NCBI RefSeq assembly: GCF_024398015.1
Contig: NZ_CP073747.1
Coordinates: forward strand, 2,787,001 to 2,851,000
Source: Kordiimonas sp. SCSIO 12610
GTDB lineage: Bacteria > Pseudomonadota > Alphaproteobacteria > Sphingomonadales > Kordiimonadaceae
Length of the DNA stretch: 64,000 bases
Reading direction: 5' to 3'
The first letter of the stretch is position 1. Every line of letters starts with the position of its first letter. Below are positions 47,293 to 58,200 of the stretch, piece by piece. The notes beneath the pieces are model-generated. The model searched no databases. It worked only from the letters and a program-made list of their open reading frames with translations, and had not been told where the DNA came from. The position numbers and the translations under genes are program-made.

Positions 47293-50200
47293 TTATTCTG
47301 ACGCACTTGCCAGCGTTGTTGTACTAACAGATTTGATATTATCGTTAGAATTTCGATCAACCAGCTTGTTATAAGGGTCAATTCCAACAAATGTTGGTTG
47401 CCCGTCGACAATTATTTCAACCGTTTTGGTATCAGAATTGATTTTGTGTTTCTTCATATAGAGAACATTTTCAGAATCAAAATCGCTATCACCTGGGTCA
47501 GCTGTAAAGACACCAATATCAATCATATCATCAAGTGTTAGTGCAGTTTCATTGCCTTCATTATCGGCTTCAAACTTCGCAGCATCAATGGTTAACGAAA
47601 CTTTGAACCTTCCGTCCTCCATTTCAACTACTGTTGCACCTTCCGCTTTAAGATCAAACAAGGTGATACGCTCAAACAGATCTGTAATTAATTGATCATA
47701 TTCAGGCCCTGCTTCCTCACGAAGAATTCGCAGAAGATCAAGTGATGTTGGATACGGCGTAGACGAAAAGCCAGTTTCCTTGATTAATCGTGACAACGCG
47801 CGATTAACCGTCTCTTCGCCCAAATAGTCACGAAGCGCATACATCACAACAGACCCTTTACGATAATGGATATACGCTTGGTTTTCCACGCGGTAGAGCG
47901 GTAACTCACCCTCAGGGTCACTTCCACGGTTAGACAGATAATTGTCCAATTCAAACTTGAGGAATTTTCTCATCTGATCTTTGCCGTACTTTTGCTCCAT
48001 CACAAGAAGCGCACTATATTGAGCAAAGGTTTCAATAAGCATTGTACCGCCTTGTGTATTTGCGGACATCACCTGATGCGCCCACCACTGATGGGCGACC
48101 TCGTGCGCGGTTACATAATAAGCAAGGTCAATATCATCTTCACCTGTGATATCCGCAATAAAGCCTATACCTTCAGAATAAGGGATCGTATTTGGAAACG
48201 CCTGCGCAAAGCTTCTATAAGCTGGGAATTCCAGAATACGGACCTGTTTATGCTGATATGGACTAAATGCCTTTGAAAAATAGCGCACGCTATCACGGAC
48301 ACTATCGATCATACGCTGCACATTATACGTGTGCGGTGCATGGTGATATACTTCAACATTGATACCATCAAACTCATCACGGACAACTTCATAGTCAGCG
48401 GATAGATAAGAATAGAAATTCAAAATCGGTGCATCCATCTTATAGTGGAAATAACGACGACCGTTTGCTTCCCATTCTTTTTCCAAATAGCCAGGCGCAA
48501 TCGCGGTCTGACTGGCAACTGTAGAAACGGTCGTTTCAAAAGTTACAAAATCACTGTCCTGCCGCAGATAATTGTTACCATGTTGGCTTTCATCTTCCAA
48601 TTTTGGTGTCCGCGGTAATGGCGGTAGGTCATGCTGCCTCCGGGTATTCCGGTCTTGCAACATCCCCCCTGGGAAGAAACCAATATAGGGTGTAATATCC
48701 GCATTATTGATAAATGTACCGTTTCTGACGAGCGTTACACTGTTGCCTGAGTGGGCAAACCCCTTCTGATCGATCAATGTTTCAAACGCTAATGAACGTC
48801 TTTCACCTGACTTCATAGGCCGGTCTAGTATGAAAATATAGTAGTTGAAGTCCTTATCCACACTTTCAAGCGATGCTGCTTCCAATTCAACAGCAGGAAC
48901 CTTCACCCCTCGAGGGAAGACAATATGCACCGTCTCAATGGTTTCCCCGGTTTTATTTTCTAAGACATGGGTTCCACGTGTCTCAATCCGACGTTCATAC
49001 GGGTATAGATCAACATCAACCTTGACATCAATCGTTCTCGGCATCGGCAAATTTTCATACTGACGGTATTTATTTTCATAGTCCACCGCTAGCTGCTCGC
49101 GTTCATCACCCGTTACATAGTCATTGAGAATATTGGTATTATAGAAGATAAACCCGCCACTCCCAACAAAACCAACGAATGCGATAAATGCAAACCCGGC
49201 AGCAATAGGTTTTTTAAACGCCCGTAAAGCACGCATACGATACCTAAGTGGCTGTAATGTTCCTCTGTTCCATAGCATGTAGGAAACCATCAGCATTAGA
49301 ATAGCAAAACATGTCCAATAGAATTGTAGCCAATAATCGCCTTCAATGAAACGGCCGGAGCCATTCAGGTCAGAAAGCGGTGTCGCAATACTTGAACCAT
49401 AGAAGTAAAGCGGATGCTCAAACCCGAACTGAGATAAAATGATGGATCCGATAAGGTAAACCACCATAAGGATCATACCGACAAACCGGTTTTTCACCAG
49501 AACCTGAATGAATACCGATAGTGCTGCGATCAATAAGAACGGATAGACGAAATGCAGAAAACCGCGGTGTAAATAAAGGCCTATTTCAATAGCCGACTGA
49601 CCATTTAACACCTGCACCGAAATCGCTATAAAAATCCCGATTGCAGCAATAATTGTCAAAACGATAGCGAGTGATGCGAGTTTACTTACGACGAAAACCA
49701 TACCAGGCACTGGTGTCGCATCAATAATCTCATGAATTCCGTCTTTACGTTCACGCCAAATGATATCAGCACTGTAGAAAATAATGATGACGATAAAGGC
49801 TAAATCCAATCCCCGGATACTTTGAACCATTAAACGGGAAACTGGAACTGCGTCCAATCCATATCCAACGCTGCGGTTAAACAAAGCCGTTACAATTATG
49901 AATAAACTAAAGAGAACAATGATGTAAAATGGATAACTCTTAAGAACCGAACTAACTTCGAATTTTGTTCTGATAAAAAGCTGTCGCCAATAACCACTTT
50001 CCCACGCTGGTGTGATCCGCGGTGCTTGAAGTGTTACAGGCTTCGCCTTTGCTTTTTTGTCACTCTTTTCTTTTGGCAACTTTGCTGGAGCTCTGAAAGA
50101 AAACACAGCATAGGAAAGACCAATCAAAACAATCGACGCACCAATCCAAATTAAGCGATTGGTCAACACCACTCCTTCGTAACCCATCAAAAGCGTATTA

Positions 50201-50892
50201 CGTTCTGCCGCAGTCCAGTAGCGTCCAACTTCCTGGAGCGTCCGTGCCATGAACGGGTCAACAATTGCTAGTAGTTCACGGTGTTCCGGCTCCCTAAAGA
50301 AACTTAATCCAATGAAATAGAGCATTAACAGCCCCATAGCCCCCAAATACGTATACATTACACTTCGCGACATAACCGTGATCGCAAACATGATTGCGCT
50401 CATTGCTAACAAACCAGGCGTAACAAGAGCAAAATACGTATATACATAATGCCCCAAATTAGTTGGAGCCAACGTTTCAGGGTCAATCGAACCAGTCAGC
50501 CCGCCCCAAAATGTTCCAACCAACATGCCTAGCGGCATAGCCAATAGGGTTACAAGAAGTGCTCCAAAGGCACCGAAGAACCGGCCAAACAGATAATCGC
50601 TTTTTGAAATCGGTGTCGAAAATATAATACCATCCATTTTATGGTCTATATCTTTCAAAACCGCATTCGCAACATACGCCGGCACGAGAAAAATCGAGAA
50701 AACACTCATAATCAAAAGCGTTTGCATGATGGCAAACGGACTATTGACCATTACATTTCCGCCACCACCAATTTGAACATTGCTACTGACCATAGCGAAA
50801 AATGGTAAAAGGAAGAAAACGGCAAACCCAACTATAGTTTGCGGTGATCTCACCATATATTTGAATTCATAACGGGCAATTTTGAACAGCAT
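47293..50892 (-). CDS. ABC-2 permease fused to M1-family aminopeptidase
   Basis: This is a 1199-residue fusion protein. Residues about 1-590 hold two ABC-2-type permease units with roughly twelve membrane segments (starting LFKIARYEFKYMVRS; the second unit starts near FIRTKFEVSSVLKSYPF). After a further membrane segment near residue 570, the C-terminal half is an M1 peptidase with the zinc motif HEVAHQWWAH (His930, Glu931, His934) and a downstream Glu954 in LIETFAQYSALL. The start at 50892 has GGGGG six bases upstream; an ATG four codons earlier overlaps the ATPase stop. The ABC ATPase is encoded immediately upstream. The family is known from genome annotation, but its substrate is not established. 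Confidence 0.9.
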   Translation of the reverse strand: MLFKIARYEFKYMVRSPQTIVGFAVFFLLPFFAMVSSNVQIGGGGNVMVNSPFAIMQTLLIMSVFSIFLVPAYVANAVLKDIDHKMDGIIFSTPISKSDYLFGRFFGAFGALLVTLLAMPLGMLVGTFWGGLTGSIDPETLAPTNLGHYVYTYFALVTPGLLAMSAIMFAITVMSRSVMYTYLGAMGLLMLYFIGLSFFREPEHRELLAIVDPFMARTLQEVGRYWTAAERNTLLMGYEGVVLTNRLIWIGASIVLIGLSYAVFSFRAPAKLPKEKSDKKAKAKPVTLQAPRITPAWESGYWRQLFIRTKFEVSSVLKSYPFYIIVLFSLFIIVTALFNRSVGYGLDAVPVSRLMVQSIRGLDLAFIVIIIFYSADIIWRERKDGIHEIIDATPVPGMVFVVSKLASLAIVLTIIAAIGIFIAISVQVLNGQSAIEIGLYLHRGFLHFVYPFLLIAALSVFIQVLVKNRFVGMILMVVYLIGSIILSQFGFEHPLYFYGSSIATPLSDLNGSGRFIEGDYWLQFYWTCFAILMLMVSYMLWNRGTLQPLRYRMRALRAFKKPIAAGFAFIAFVGFVGSGGFIFYNTNILNDYVTGDEREQLAVDYENKYRQYENLPMPRTIDVKVDVDLYPYERRIETRGTHVLENKTGETIETVHIVFPRGVKVPAVELEAASLESVDKDFNYYIFILDRPMKSGERRSLAFETLIDQKGFAHSGNSVTLVRNGTFINNADITPYIGFFPGGMLQDRNTRRQHDLPPLPRTPKLEDESQHGNNYLRQDSDFVTFETTVSTVASQTAIAPGYLEKEWEANGRRYFHYKMDAPILNFYSYLSADYEVVRDEFDGINVEVYHHAPHTYNVQRMIDSVRDSVRYFSKAFSPYQHKQVRILEFPAYRSFAQAFPNTIPYSEGIGFIADITGEDDIDLAYYVTAHEVAHQWWAHQVMSANTQGGTMLIETFAQYSALLVMEQKYGKDQMRKFLKFELDNYLSNRGSDPEGELPLYRVENQAYIHYRKGSVVMYALRDYLGEETVNRALSRLIKETGFSSTPYPTSLDLLRILREEAGPEYDQLITDLFERITLFDLKAEGATVVEMEDGRFKVSLTIDAAKFEADNEGNETALTLDDMIDIGVFTADPGDSDFDSENVLYMKKHKINSDTKTVEIIVDGQPTFVGIDPYNKLVDRNSNDNIKSVSTTTLASASE

Positions 50893-50903
50893 AGTCACCC
50901 CCA

Positions 50904-51800
50904 TTATGCAGCTACAGAAGCACTGGTTTCATTCCGGCTTCTGTATAAGGTAGCAAAATATACGTCCTCAAGATCAGGTGTAACTGGTTCAAACCCATCA
51001 CCAGGTTCGTTATCAGCCAGAACATGAATAATGGTTCGTCCGGTCGATAAGTGTGAAGAAATTACGGCATTTTCTTCCTTAAACGTTGCAAGTTCATCCT
51101 TGTTGATCGCTTTTTTCCAAATTTTGCCGTCTATTTCCTGCACCAGATCAGCAGGCTTGCCGCCCGTCACGATTTCACCGCCTGCAATAATCACCATATT
51201 TGGGCAAAGATCCGCAACATCTTCAACAATATGCGTCGACAAAATTACAACGACATTTTCACCAATCTCAGCAAGTAGGTTATGGAAACGGTTGCGCTCT
51301 TCGGGGTCAAGGCCAGCTGTTGGCTCATCAACGATGATTAGCTGCGGGTCCCCAATTAAAGCTTGTGCGATACCAAATCGTTGCCTCATCCCCCCAGAAA
51401 AGGTTTTAATTTTCTTCTTTCGAACATCAAATAGATTTGTTTGATATAACAATCCTTCAACAACCTCTTTTCGTTCTTTACTGTTATTAATCCCTTTCAA
51501 AATTGCCATATGATCAAGCATATCATAGGCTGTCACACGTGGATAAACACCAAAGTCTTGAGGCAAATACCCTAATATCCTCCGCAGGCTATCAGGATCT
51601 TGAAGGGTATTAACGCCGTCAAATGTTATCGTGCCTTCCGTTGGTTGCTGAAGCGTTGCAATTGTGCGCATCAGACTGGACTTTCCTGCGCCATTTGGCC
51701 CCAACAATCCAAACATTCCTTTTGGAATCTCAAGATTGATATTATTGAGTGCACGAACGCCATTTGGATAAGTGTGGCTTAAACCTTTAATCGATAACAT
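50904..51800 (-). CDS. ABC transporter ATP-binding protein
   Basis: This 298-residue ATPase has Walker A GPNGAGKSSL, the Q-loop at YLPQDFGVYP, the signature FSGGMRQRFGIAQAL, Walker B LIIVDEPTAGLDP and the switch His in ILSTHIVEDV. The C-terminal 70 residues form the extension common in ABC-2 exporters. GGGGAG precedes the ATG. Its stop touches the start of the permease/M1 gene, so the two form one transporter unit. Export or membrane-protein remodelling is more likely than import, because no binding protein is present. Confidence 0.93.
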   Translation of the reverse strand: MLSIKGLSHTYPNGVRALNNINLEIPKGMFGLLGPNGAGKSSLMRTIATLQQPTEGTITFDGVNTLQDPDSLRRILGYLPQDFGVYPRVTAYDMLDHMAILKGINNSKERKEVVEGLLYQTNLFDVRKKKIKTFSGGMRQRFGIAQALIGDPQLIIVDEPTAGLDPEERNRFHNLLAEIGENVVVILSTHIVEDVADLCPNMVIIAGGEIVTGGKPADLVQEIDGKIWKKAINKDELATFKEENAVISSHLSTGRTIIHVLADNEPGDGFEPVTPDLEDVYFATLYRSRNETSASVAA

Positions 51801-51986
51801 TGACGAATTCTCCCCGGTAAATATATCAATCTGATATAGTGATTATTTTCAAAAATCAAGCGTATGAATCGTAGAAATAATTTACATGATGAAATTTTTT
51901 ATATTTATCATATACTTATATACAGAACCTCCTAAACTTCGGTAGATAGTGAAGATAAAGAATAGATTTCGTCACAGCACAGTGGA

Positions 51987-52478
51987 TCAATCAACTAGCC
52001 CGTTAAATTCAAGCAATGTGACCGACGACCCAATCTCAACGGCCCCTTCTTCGGCAACTTCTGCGGTTATTCCACCATGACCACGAACTGCATTGAACCC
52101 TCCATGGCCAAATACTTGCTCCATGTAACTACACGGCGCGCACAAACCGGATACTTTCAGAACCGATGTTCCAATTTGGATTGTATGCCGCCGCAGGCCA
52201 AGAATGTTAATACCTGAAACGGCTATATTCCGTCTAAGCAACTCCGGCTCCACACGTGCCCGTCCCGTAAGCGACGCAATCACCGGAAGATGTTCCCATT
52301 GAATGAGTGTCACAGCCCGTTTGCCGGGGTTTTCCCTGTAATCGCCTTCAAGGCCGTTAAAATGTATGTTTGCGCTCTCAACGCTAATCATTTCAGCTTT
52401 TTTCGCTGAACGCAGCCCAATCCATTCAATTTTTCCATCATTTGAATGGTTTCGCATCATCTCTTGCATTTTTGACAT
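51987..52478 (-). CDS. MOSC-domain protein
   Basis: This 163-residue single MOSC domain carries HFNGLEGDYRENPGKRAVTL near the N-terminus and the conserved cysteine in SGLCAPCSYMEQVFG. MOSC domains bind the molybdenum cofactor or carry sulfur in its enzymes. AGGAAC lies eight bases before the ATG. It is divergent from the carboxynorspermidine genes across 240 bp, with no obvious shared function. Confidence 0.88.
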   Translation of the reverse strand: MSKMQEMMRNHSNDGKIEWIGLRSAKKAEMISVESANIHFNGLEGDYRENPGKRAVTLIQWEHLPVIASLTGRARVEPELLRRNIAVSGINILGLRRHTIQIGTSVLKVSGLCAPCSYMEQVFGHGGFNAVRGHGGITAEVAEEGAVEIGSSVTLLEFNGLVD

Positions 52479-52718
52479 TATTTCGTTCCTAACAACTGAT
52501 TTAACCTAACTTCTGACACTCAGAGCAGAAGCCCGTCAAGCAGGCACACCATCATTTAATCTTGAAAGTTATCAAAATTTGTGTGCGAAATTGATAGAAA
52601 ATCGCATTGAAAAAGTATAATAACACCGCCAAATCATATGAATTCTGAGCAAGTGGACCAAACCCATCATCAGATAAAGTTTTTAAGGGTGCTGACAGCA
52701 CGCAAAAGGACAAGATAA

Positions 52719-53975
52719 ATGACACTGACCGAATTAACCAATGGCACTATTTACATTATTGGCACAGGTGAAGTCGCTAAAGCGGCTCTTTACAAACTCG
52801 TAAAACTATACCCGAACCAATCGATCACTGTTGTTGCCTCAAACCGGTCAGGTGGTCTTAACCTTCTCGCAGAGAATATCTCAAATGACCTAGGCGCCGC
52901 TCATATTGGCTTTAAGCAAATCGACATTTATAGTGATGCAGAAACCCTAACCAGCCTCATCGCTTCAACTGCTGGCTCAATTCCACAAGTGCTTTTTAAT
53001 CTTGGGTCACCTTATCTCGATATGATTTTGATGCAAATTGCCCTCGATACAGGATGCCACTATGTGGACACAGCGTGTTTTGAGGAATTAAATACCAAGG
53101 GCTTTAGTTACAAAGAGCAGCTTGCGCTTGCGCCTAAATTTGAAAGTCAAGGCCTTAAGGCCATTCTGGGCGCTGGCGGCTCTCCAGGCATTACAAATCT
53201 GCTGACGCGGTTCCACGATGAACACCGTCCGTGCGAAAGCGTTAAGATTTTTGATTACAATGGTGGCTCTCAAAACAAATACCCATGGGCAACAAATTTT
53301 GCTGCCGAAGACAACCTGAAAGAACTTGATAACCCGGCAAAATTCCTTCGCGGCGGCGAATGGATTGAGGTTCCTGCCTTCTCAGAGCGTTTCCACATGA
53401 ATGATCCGCTCAAGATTAATGATACAACAAATGTTGGGTTCAATACTATTTACCACGAAGAGCAAGAAACCATCAATATGGTGTTCCCCCATATCAAAGA
53501 CATCTATAATTATATGAGCTTCGGGGACGATTATATCAAATATTTCAAGTTGTTTAGAGACCTTGGCCTTATGGGCATTGATCCCGTTTCTGACGGGCAA
53601 GGCGGTGAGATCATCCCAATTCGTTTTCTGGCCTCTTTGATGCCGCATCCACGTGATGTTGCCCCCCTTGTAAAGGGCCCTGCCGGTATGCGTGTCGAGA
53701 CGACAGGCGCCGACAAGAATAGTGATACATTGATCAGTGTTTGGCGCATGCTACATGAAAACTGTTATGAAGATACAAAAACAGGAGCCGTCGCCTGGAG
53801 TACCGGAGTGCCTGCATGCCTGTTCATGGATGCTATGCTACAGTTTGACGGTGCAGGTGTCTTTGTGCCGGAAAATTTACCAAACCTGAATTTTGAGCTG
53901 TTTACAAAACTATCTGATGTCTACGGCCTGGAAGTAGAGAGTTTTCTCGATAACGATACAAAGGTTTCATTGTGA
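52719..53975 (+). CDS. Carboxynorspermidine dehydrogenase (saccharopine dehydrogenase-like)
   Basis: This 418-residue protein has an N-terminal Rossmann domain (IYIIGTGEVAKAAL) and the saccharopine dehydrogenase-like GAGGSPGITNLLTRF loop. It would reductively join aspartate semialdehyde to putrescine or 1,3-diaminopropane, giving carboxyspermidine or carboxynorspermidine. The length fits characterised carboxynorspermidine dehydrogenases. AAGGA precedes the ATG. The downstream decarboxylase gene overlaps it by four bases and does the next step, which supports the assignment over a lysine-pathway role. Confidence 0.88.
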   Translation: MTLTELTNGTIYIIGTGEVAKAALYKLVKLYPNQSITVVASNRSGGLNLLAENISNDLGAAHIGFKQIDIYSDAETLTSLIASTAGSIPQVLFNLGSPYLDMILMQIALDTGCHYVDTACFEELNTKGFSYKEQLALAPKFESQGLKAILGAGGSPGITNLLTRFHDEHRPCESVKIFDYNGGSQNKYPWATNFAAEDNLKELDNPAKFLRGGEWIEVPAFSERFHMNDPLKINDTTNVGFNTIYHEEQETINMVFPHIKDIYNYMSFGDDYIKYFKLFRDLGLMGIDPVSDGQGGEIIPIRFLASLMPHPRDVAPLVKGPAGMRVETTGADKNSDTLISVWRMLHENCYEDTKTGAVAWSTGVPACLFMDAMLQFDGAGVFVPENLPNLNFELFTKLSDVYGLEVESFLDNDTKVSL

Positions 53976-55117
53976 CAGACCTCTTAGCCCCAAAAAGGCC
54001 AACGCATATTTTCGATGAAGCCCGGTTTGAAAAGAACCTTCAGGAATTATATGCGTTTAAGGAAACTTGCGGATTGAAAATCCTCTTGGCGCTAAAAGGC
54101 TATAATCCGATCCATTCTTCTGAACTTGTTAGTAAATATCTTGACGGAGTTGCCGCCTCATCGCTTAACGAGGCAAGATCTTCGGCAGAAAATTATGATG
54201 GTGAAATTCATACCTACTGCCCCGCATATGACGACGATACATTTGACGAAATCATAAAGCACAGCAGCCACATTGTTTTTAATTCACATCAGGATTTACG
54301 GCGGTTTGCAAGCCGTGTTCCTGACGATATCAAGATTGATATTCGCCTAAACCTTGAACATACCGATATGGAAACAGACGTGTTTGATGGATACAATCCA
54401 AACAAACCGTTCGCCAGATTTGGTATAACAGCCGCGGAATTTCAGGCGGACGATATCGAAAAATTTGGAGTTACGGGTATTCACTTTCATGCACTCTGCT
54501 CTCAGGGTGCAGAAGACCTCAAGCGTTGCGTTGAAACCTTAGAAGCAAATTATCCAAATTTACTCCACAAGATCAAACGCATAAACATGGGTGGCGGGCA
54601 TTTAGTTTGCCGTGACGGGTATAATTATGACCTGTTGGGCTCCATTGTGAAATATCTGAAGTCAACCTACGATATTGAAGTGTACATAGAACCCAGTGAA
54701 CATGTTTACGCTGGCGTAGGCGTTTTGAAAGCACGTGTTTTATCGATCATTCAAAACCAAGTTCCAATCGCAATTTTGAATGTCAGCGCTAAAAATCATA
54801 TGCCTGATGTGATGGAAAGCCCTGATTATAATGTGGAAATAGAAGAAGGAACGTTTGGTCGGGACCGCGATACTCACACGTATATACTGGGCGGAAACAC
54901 CTGCCTTACAGGTGATGTAATTGGTGACTATAGCTTTCCAACAGAACTTAATGTTGGGGATACTATTACCTTTATAGACCAAACGGCGTACACGCTCGTT
55001 CAATGTCATCATTTTAATGGTGTAGCACAACCTGATTTAGTCATTTTGGATACCGAAGGACAAATCAAGTTAACTCGCCTAGATACATATGAGCGTTACC
55101 TGACAACAGTTGCGTAA
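53972..55117 (+). CDS. nspC: Carboxynorspermidine decarboxylase
   Basis: This 381-residue fold-III PLP enzyme removes the carboxyl group from carboxy(nor)spermidine, giving spermidine or norspermidine. The PLP lysine is in LLALKGYNP, the phosphate-binding glycines in NMGGGHLV and the cysteine in GGNTCLTGDV. The length is close to characterised NspC proteins. It starts with GTG overlapping the stop of the dehydrogenase gene. Together they provide an S-adenosylmethionine-independent polyamine route. Confidence 0.93.
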   Translation: MTDLLAPKRPTHIFDEARFEKNLQELYAFKETCGLKILLALKGYNPIHSSELVSKYLDGVAASSLNEARSSAENYDGEIHTYCPAYDDDTFDEIIKHSSHIVFNSHQDLRRFASRVPDDIKIDIRLNLEHTDMETDVFDGYNPNKPFARFGITAAEFQADDIEKFGVTGIHFHALCSQGAEDLKRCVETLEANYPNLLHKIKRINMGGGHLVCRDGYNYDLLGSIVKYLKSTYDIEVYIEPSEHVYAGVGVLKARVLSIIQNQVPIAILNVSAKNHMPDVMESPDYNVEIEEGTFGRDRDTHTYILGGNTCLTGDVIGDYSFPTELNVGDTITFIDQTAYTLVQCHHFNGVAQPDLVILDTEGQIKLTRLDTYERYLTTVA

Positions 55118-55254
55118 AATCAGCTATCAACTTCTAATGCACTCGCTACAGTCACGCTTTACACCCTAAGCGTCCACAGTTATGGTATAACAGATTTGAA
55201 GTGGGCGGGGTCTTTTATACCCATTGATTTTAACACCATTAGGGAGCAAGTCAG

Positions 55255-58200
55255 ATGGCTGGTCGGCTATTTGTGGCAATTTTTGCCATATTCACATTCA
55301 TTATATCCGGGGCTTATGCCCAAGATGATATTTCATTAAATGGGCTCAAATTTCGGTCCTTAGGGCCGGCTGTCACCTCTGGCCGTATCGCGGATTTTGC
55401 CTTTCATCCTGATGATAAATCAACCTTTTATGTAGGTACTGCATCTGGCGGTCTATGGAAGACAACAAACAATGGCAACACCTGGAAATCGATTTTCGAC
55501 GGCCAAGCCTCATTTTCAATCGGTGTTGTAACGCTCGACCCAAAAAACCCCAATATCGTATGGGTTGGAACCGGTGAAAATAACTCACAGCGTTCTGTGG
55601 CGTACGGTGACGGTGTTTATAAATCACTTGATGGCGGCAAAACATGGAAACACATGGGACTGAAAACCTCAGAGCATATTGGTTCCATCCTAATCGATCC
55701 ACGCGATAGCAATACTGTTTTTGTTGCGGCTCAAGGGCCACTATGGAACTCAGGCGGTGAACGTGGCCTCTATAAAACAACGGATGGAGGCACTTCATGG
55801 GAACGTGTTCTCGATATTGATGAACATACAGGCATCAATGAGGTTGTCATGGATCAAGATAATCCTGATATTCTGATTGCATCATCATATCAACGCCAAC
55901 GCCGCGTATGGACACTGATCAATGGCGGGCCAGGATCTGCCATCCACAAATCAACAGATGGTGGCAAAAGCTGGAAAAAAGTGACAAGGGGCCTACCATC
56001 CGCAGAGGTTGGGCGTATCGGCCTTGCGACAGCGCCGTCCGTACCAGGAATGGTCTATGCTCTTATTGAAGGCAAAGGTTCAGCGCGCGGTCTTTACCGT
56101 TCAACCGATTACGGCGAAAGCTGGGAAAAACGATCTGGTTATGGAACATCCAGCCCTCAATATTATAACGAGATTTTTGTTGACCCCTCAAACGCGGACC
56201 GAATTTATGCTGTCGATACATTCAGTCGTATTTCCGAGGATGGCGGGAAAAGCTTCTCACGTCTTGGTGTTGCACACAGACATGTTGATGATCATGCAAT
56301 CTGGATTGACCCTGATAATTCAAATCATATCTATATCGGCGGTGATGGCGGGGTATACGAAAGCCATGACAAGGGGGCGAACTGGCGCTTTATTGATAAC
56401 CTGCCACTCGCACAGTTCTACCGCGTAACAGCAGATAACGCAGAGCCGTTTTATCATGTTTATGGTGGGACGCAGGATAATGCGACTTATGGTGCACCGT
56501 CCCAAACCGTTAGTCAGCATGGTATCACCAATGCAGACTGGTACATCACAATTTTTGGCGATGGTTTCCAACCTCGTGTTGACCCAACGAACCCAGATAC
56601 AGTTTATGCCGAGTTCCAATATGGTGGCTTGGCACGATTTGACAAGAAAACTGGCGAAATCGTTTATATCGCTCCACAACCTGAAAATGAAGAAGATCAA
56701 CTCAGATGGAACTGGAACACACCACTTTTGATCTCACCTCATAACCCTGCGACATTATATTATGGTGCAGAGAAACTATTCAGGTCTGATGACCGGGGTA
56801 ATACTTGGCGTGCAATTTCGGGCGACCTTTCCAGAGGGTTAGACCGTAATGCGATAGAGATAATGGGCCGTGTGTGGAGCGCCGATAGTATTGCAAAAAA
56901 TGCTTCGACTTCACTTTATGGTAGTTTGGTTGCCGTGGATGAAAGCCCACTGAAAGAAGGAAAACTGATTGCAGGAACCGATGACGGCCTCGTGCACATC
57001 ACCGAAGACGGCGGCACTAACTGGCGCAAGATCGAGAGCATCAAAGGTATTCCTGATCAAGGTTTGGTTCACGAAGTATTGGCGTCACGACACGACGTAG
57101 ACACGCTTTATGTTGTTGTTGACCTTCACAAGGTTGGTGATTTTAAACCTTACATCGCCAAATCAACCAACAATGGCAGATCATGGAAGGTAATAACCAA
57201 AGGCCTCCCGGAGCGCGGACAAGCGCACACAATTGTTGAAGACCACATAGACCCCAGCCTATTGTTTGCAGGCACAGAGTTTGGTGTTTTCGTAAGCCAG
57301 GACGGCGGACAAAACTGGAAACAAATGAAAGGTGACATGCCAACAATTTCTGTTCGTGATTTGGATATTCAACGCCGTGAAAACGATTTGATCGTGGGTA
57401 CATTTGGCCGCGGAATTTATATTCTGGACGATTACTCACCACTCAGGTCAAATGGCAGCGACCTCGCGACAACTGATGCAACGCTCTTGCCTGCTGAAGA
57501 CGGCCAAATCTACATTGAACGTCGTAGCTGGGGTGTTGGCCGTAAAGGCTTCCAGGGTGCGGGTTTCTATTCTGCTGATAACCCGCCTTACGGTGTTACC
57601 TTCACCTATTATTTAAGCGAAGGGCTAACAACCGCAAAACAGGATCGCCAAAAAGCGGAAAAAGACAAAATTAAAAAAGGCGAGGACACCCCATATCCAA
57701 GTTGGGATGCACTTGAAGCAGAGTCACGCGAAGAAAAACCAACCATTATTCTAACGATTAAAGATCGGGATGGAAATGTGGTTCGCCGGATCACTGGTCC
57801 AACAAGCAAAGGTTTCCATCGTGTCACGTGGGATATGCATTTACCGCTTTCAACCCCGATTTCACTTAATGATCCACAAGCTGGACCCTTTGGGCCAGCA
57901 CCGCGCGGGCCATTTGCTCTACCGGGTGACTATACCGTATCTTTATCGAAACGACATAAAGGTGCAGTAACCGATCTGAGCACACCGCAATCATTCAAGA
58001 TTGGACGATTATACGAAGGTACATTTGAAGCCGATAACCTAAAAACAGTTCAAGATTTTGAATTAAAAACCGCACGTCTCCAACGCGCTGTAAGCGCGGC
58101 CGTTCGTGCACATGGTGAAATGGCTGAACGCATTCAGTATATTAAGAGGGCAATACTATTGACGCCTAGCCTTGATGGAGACATGCGAGCTCGCATAGAT

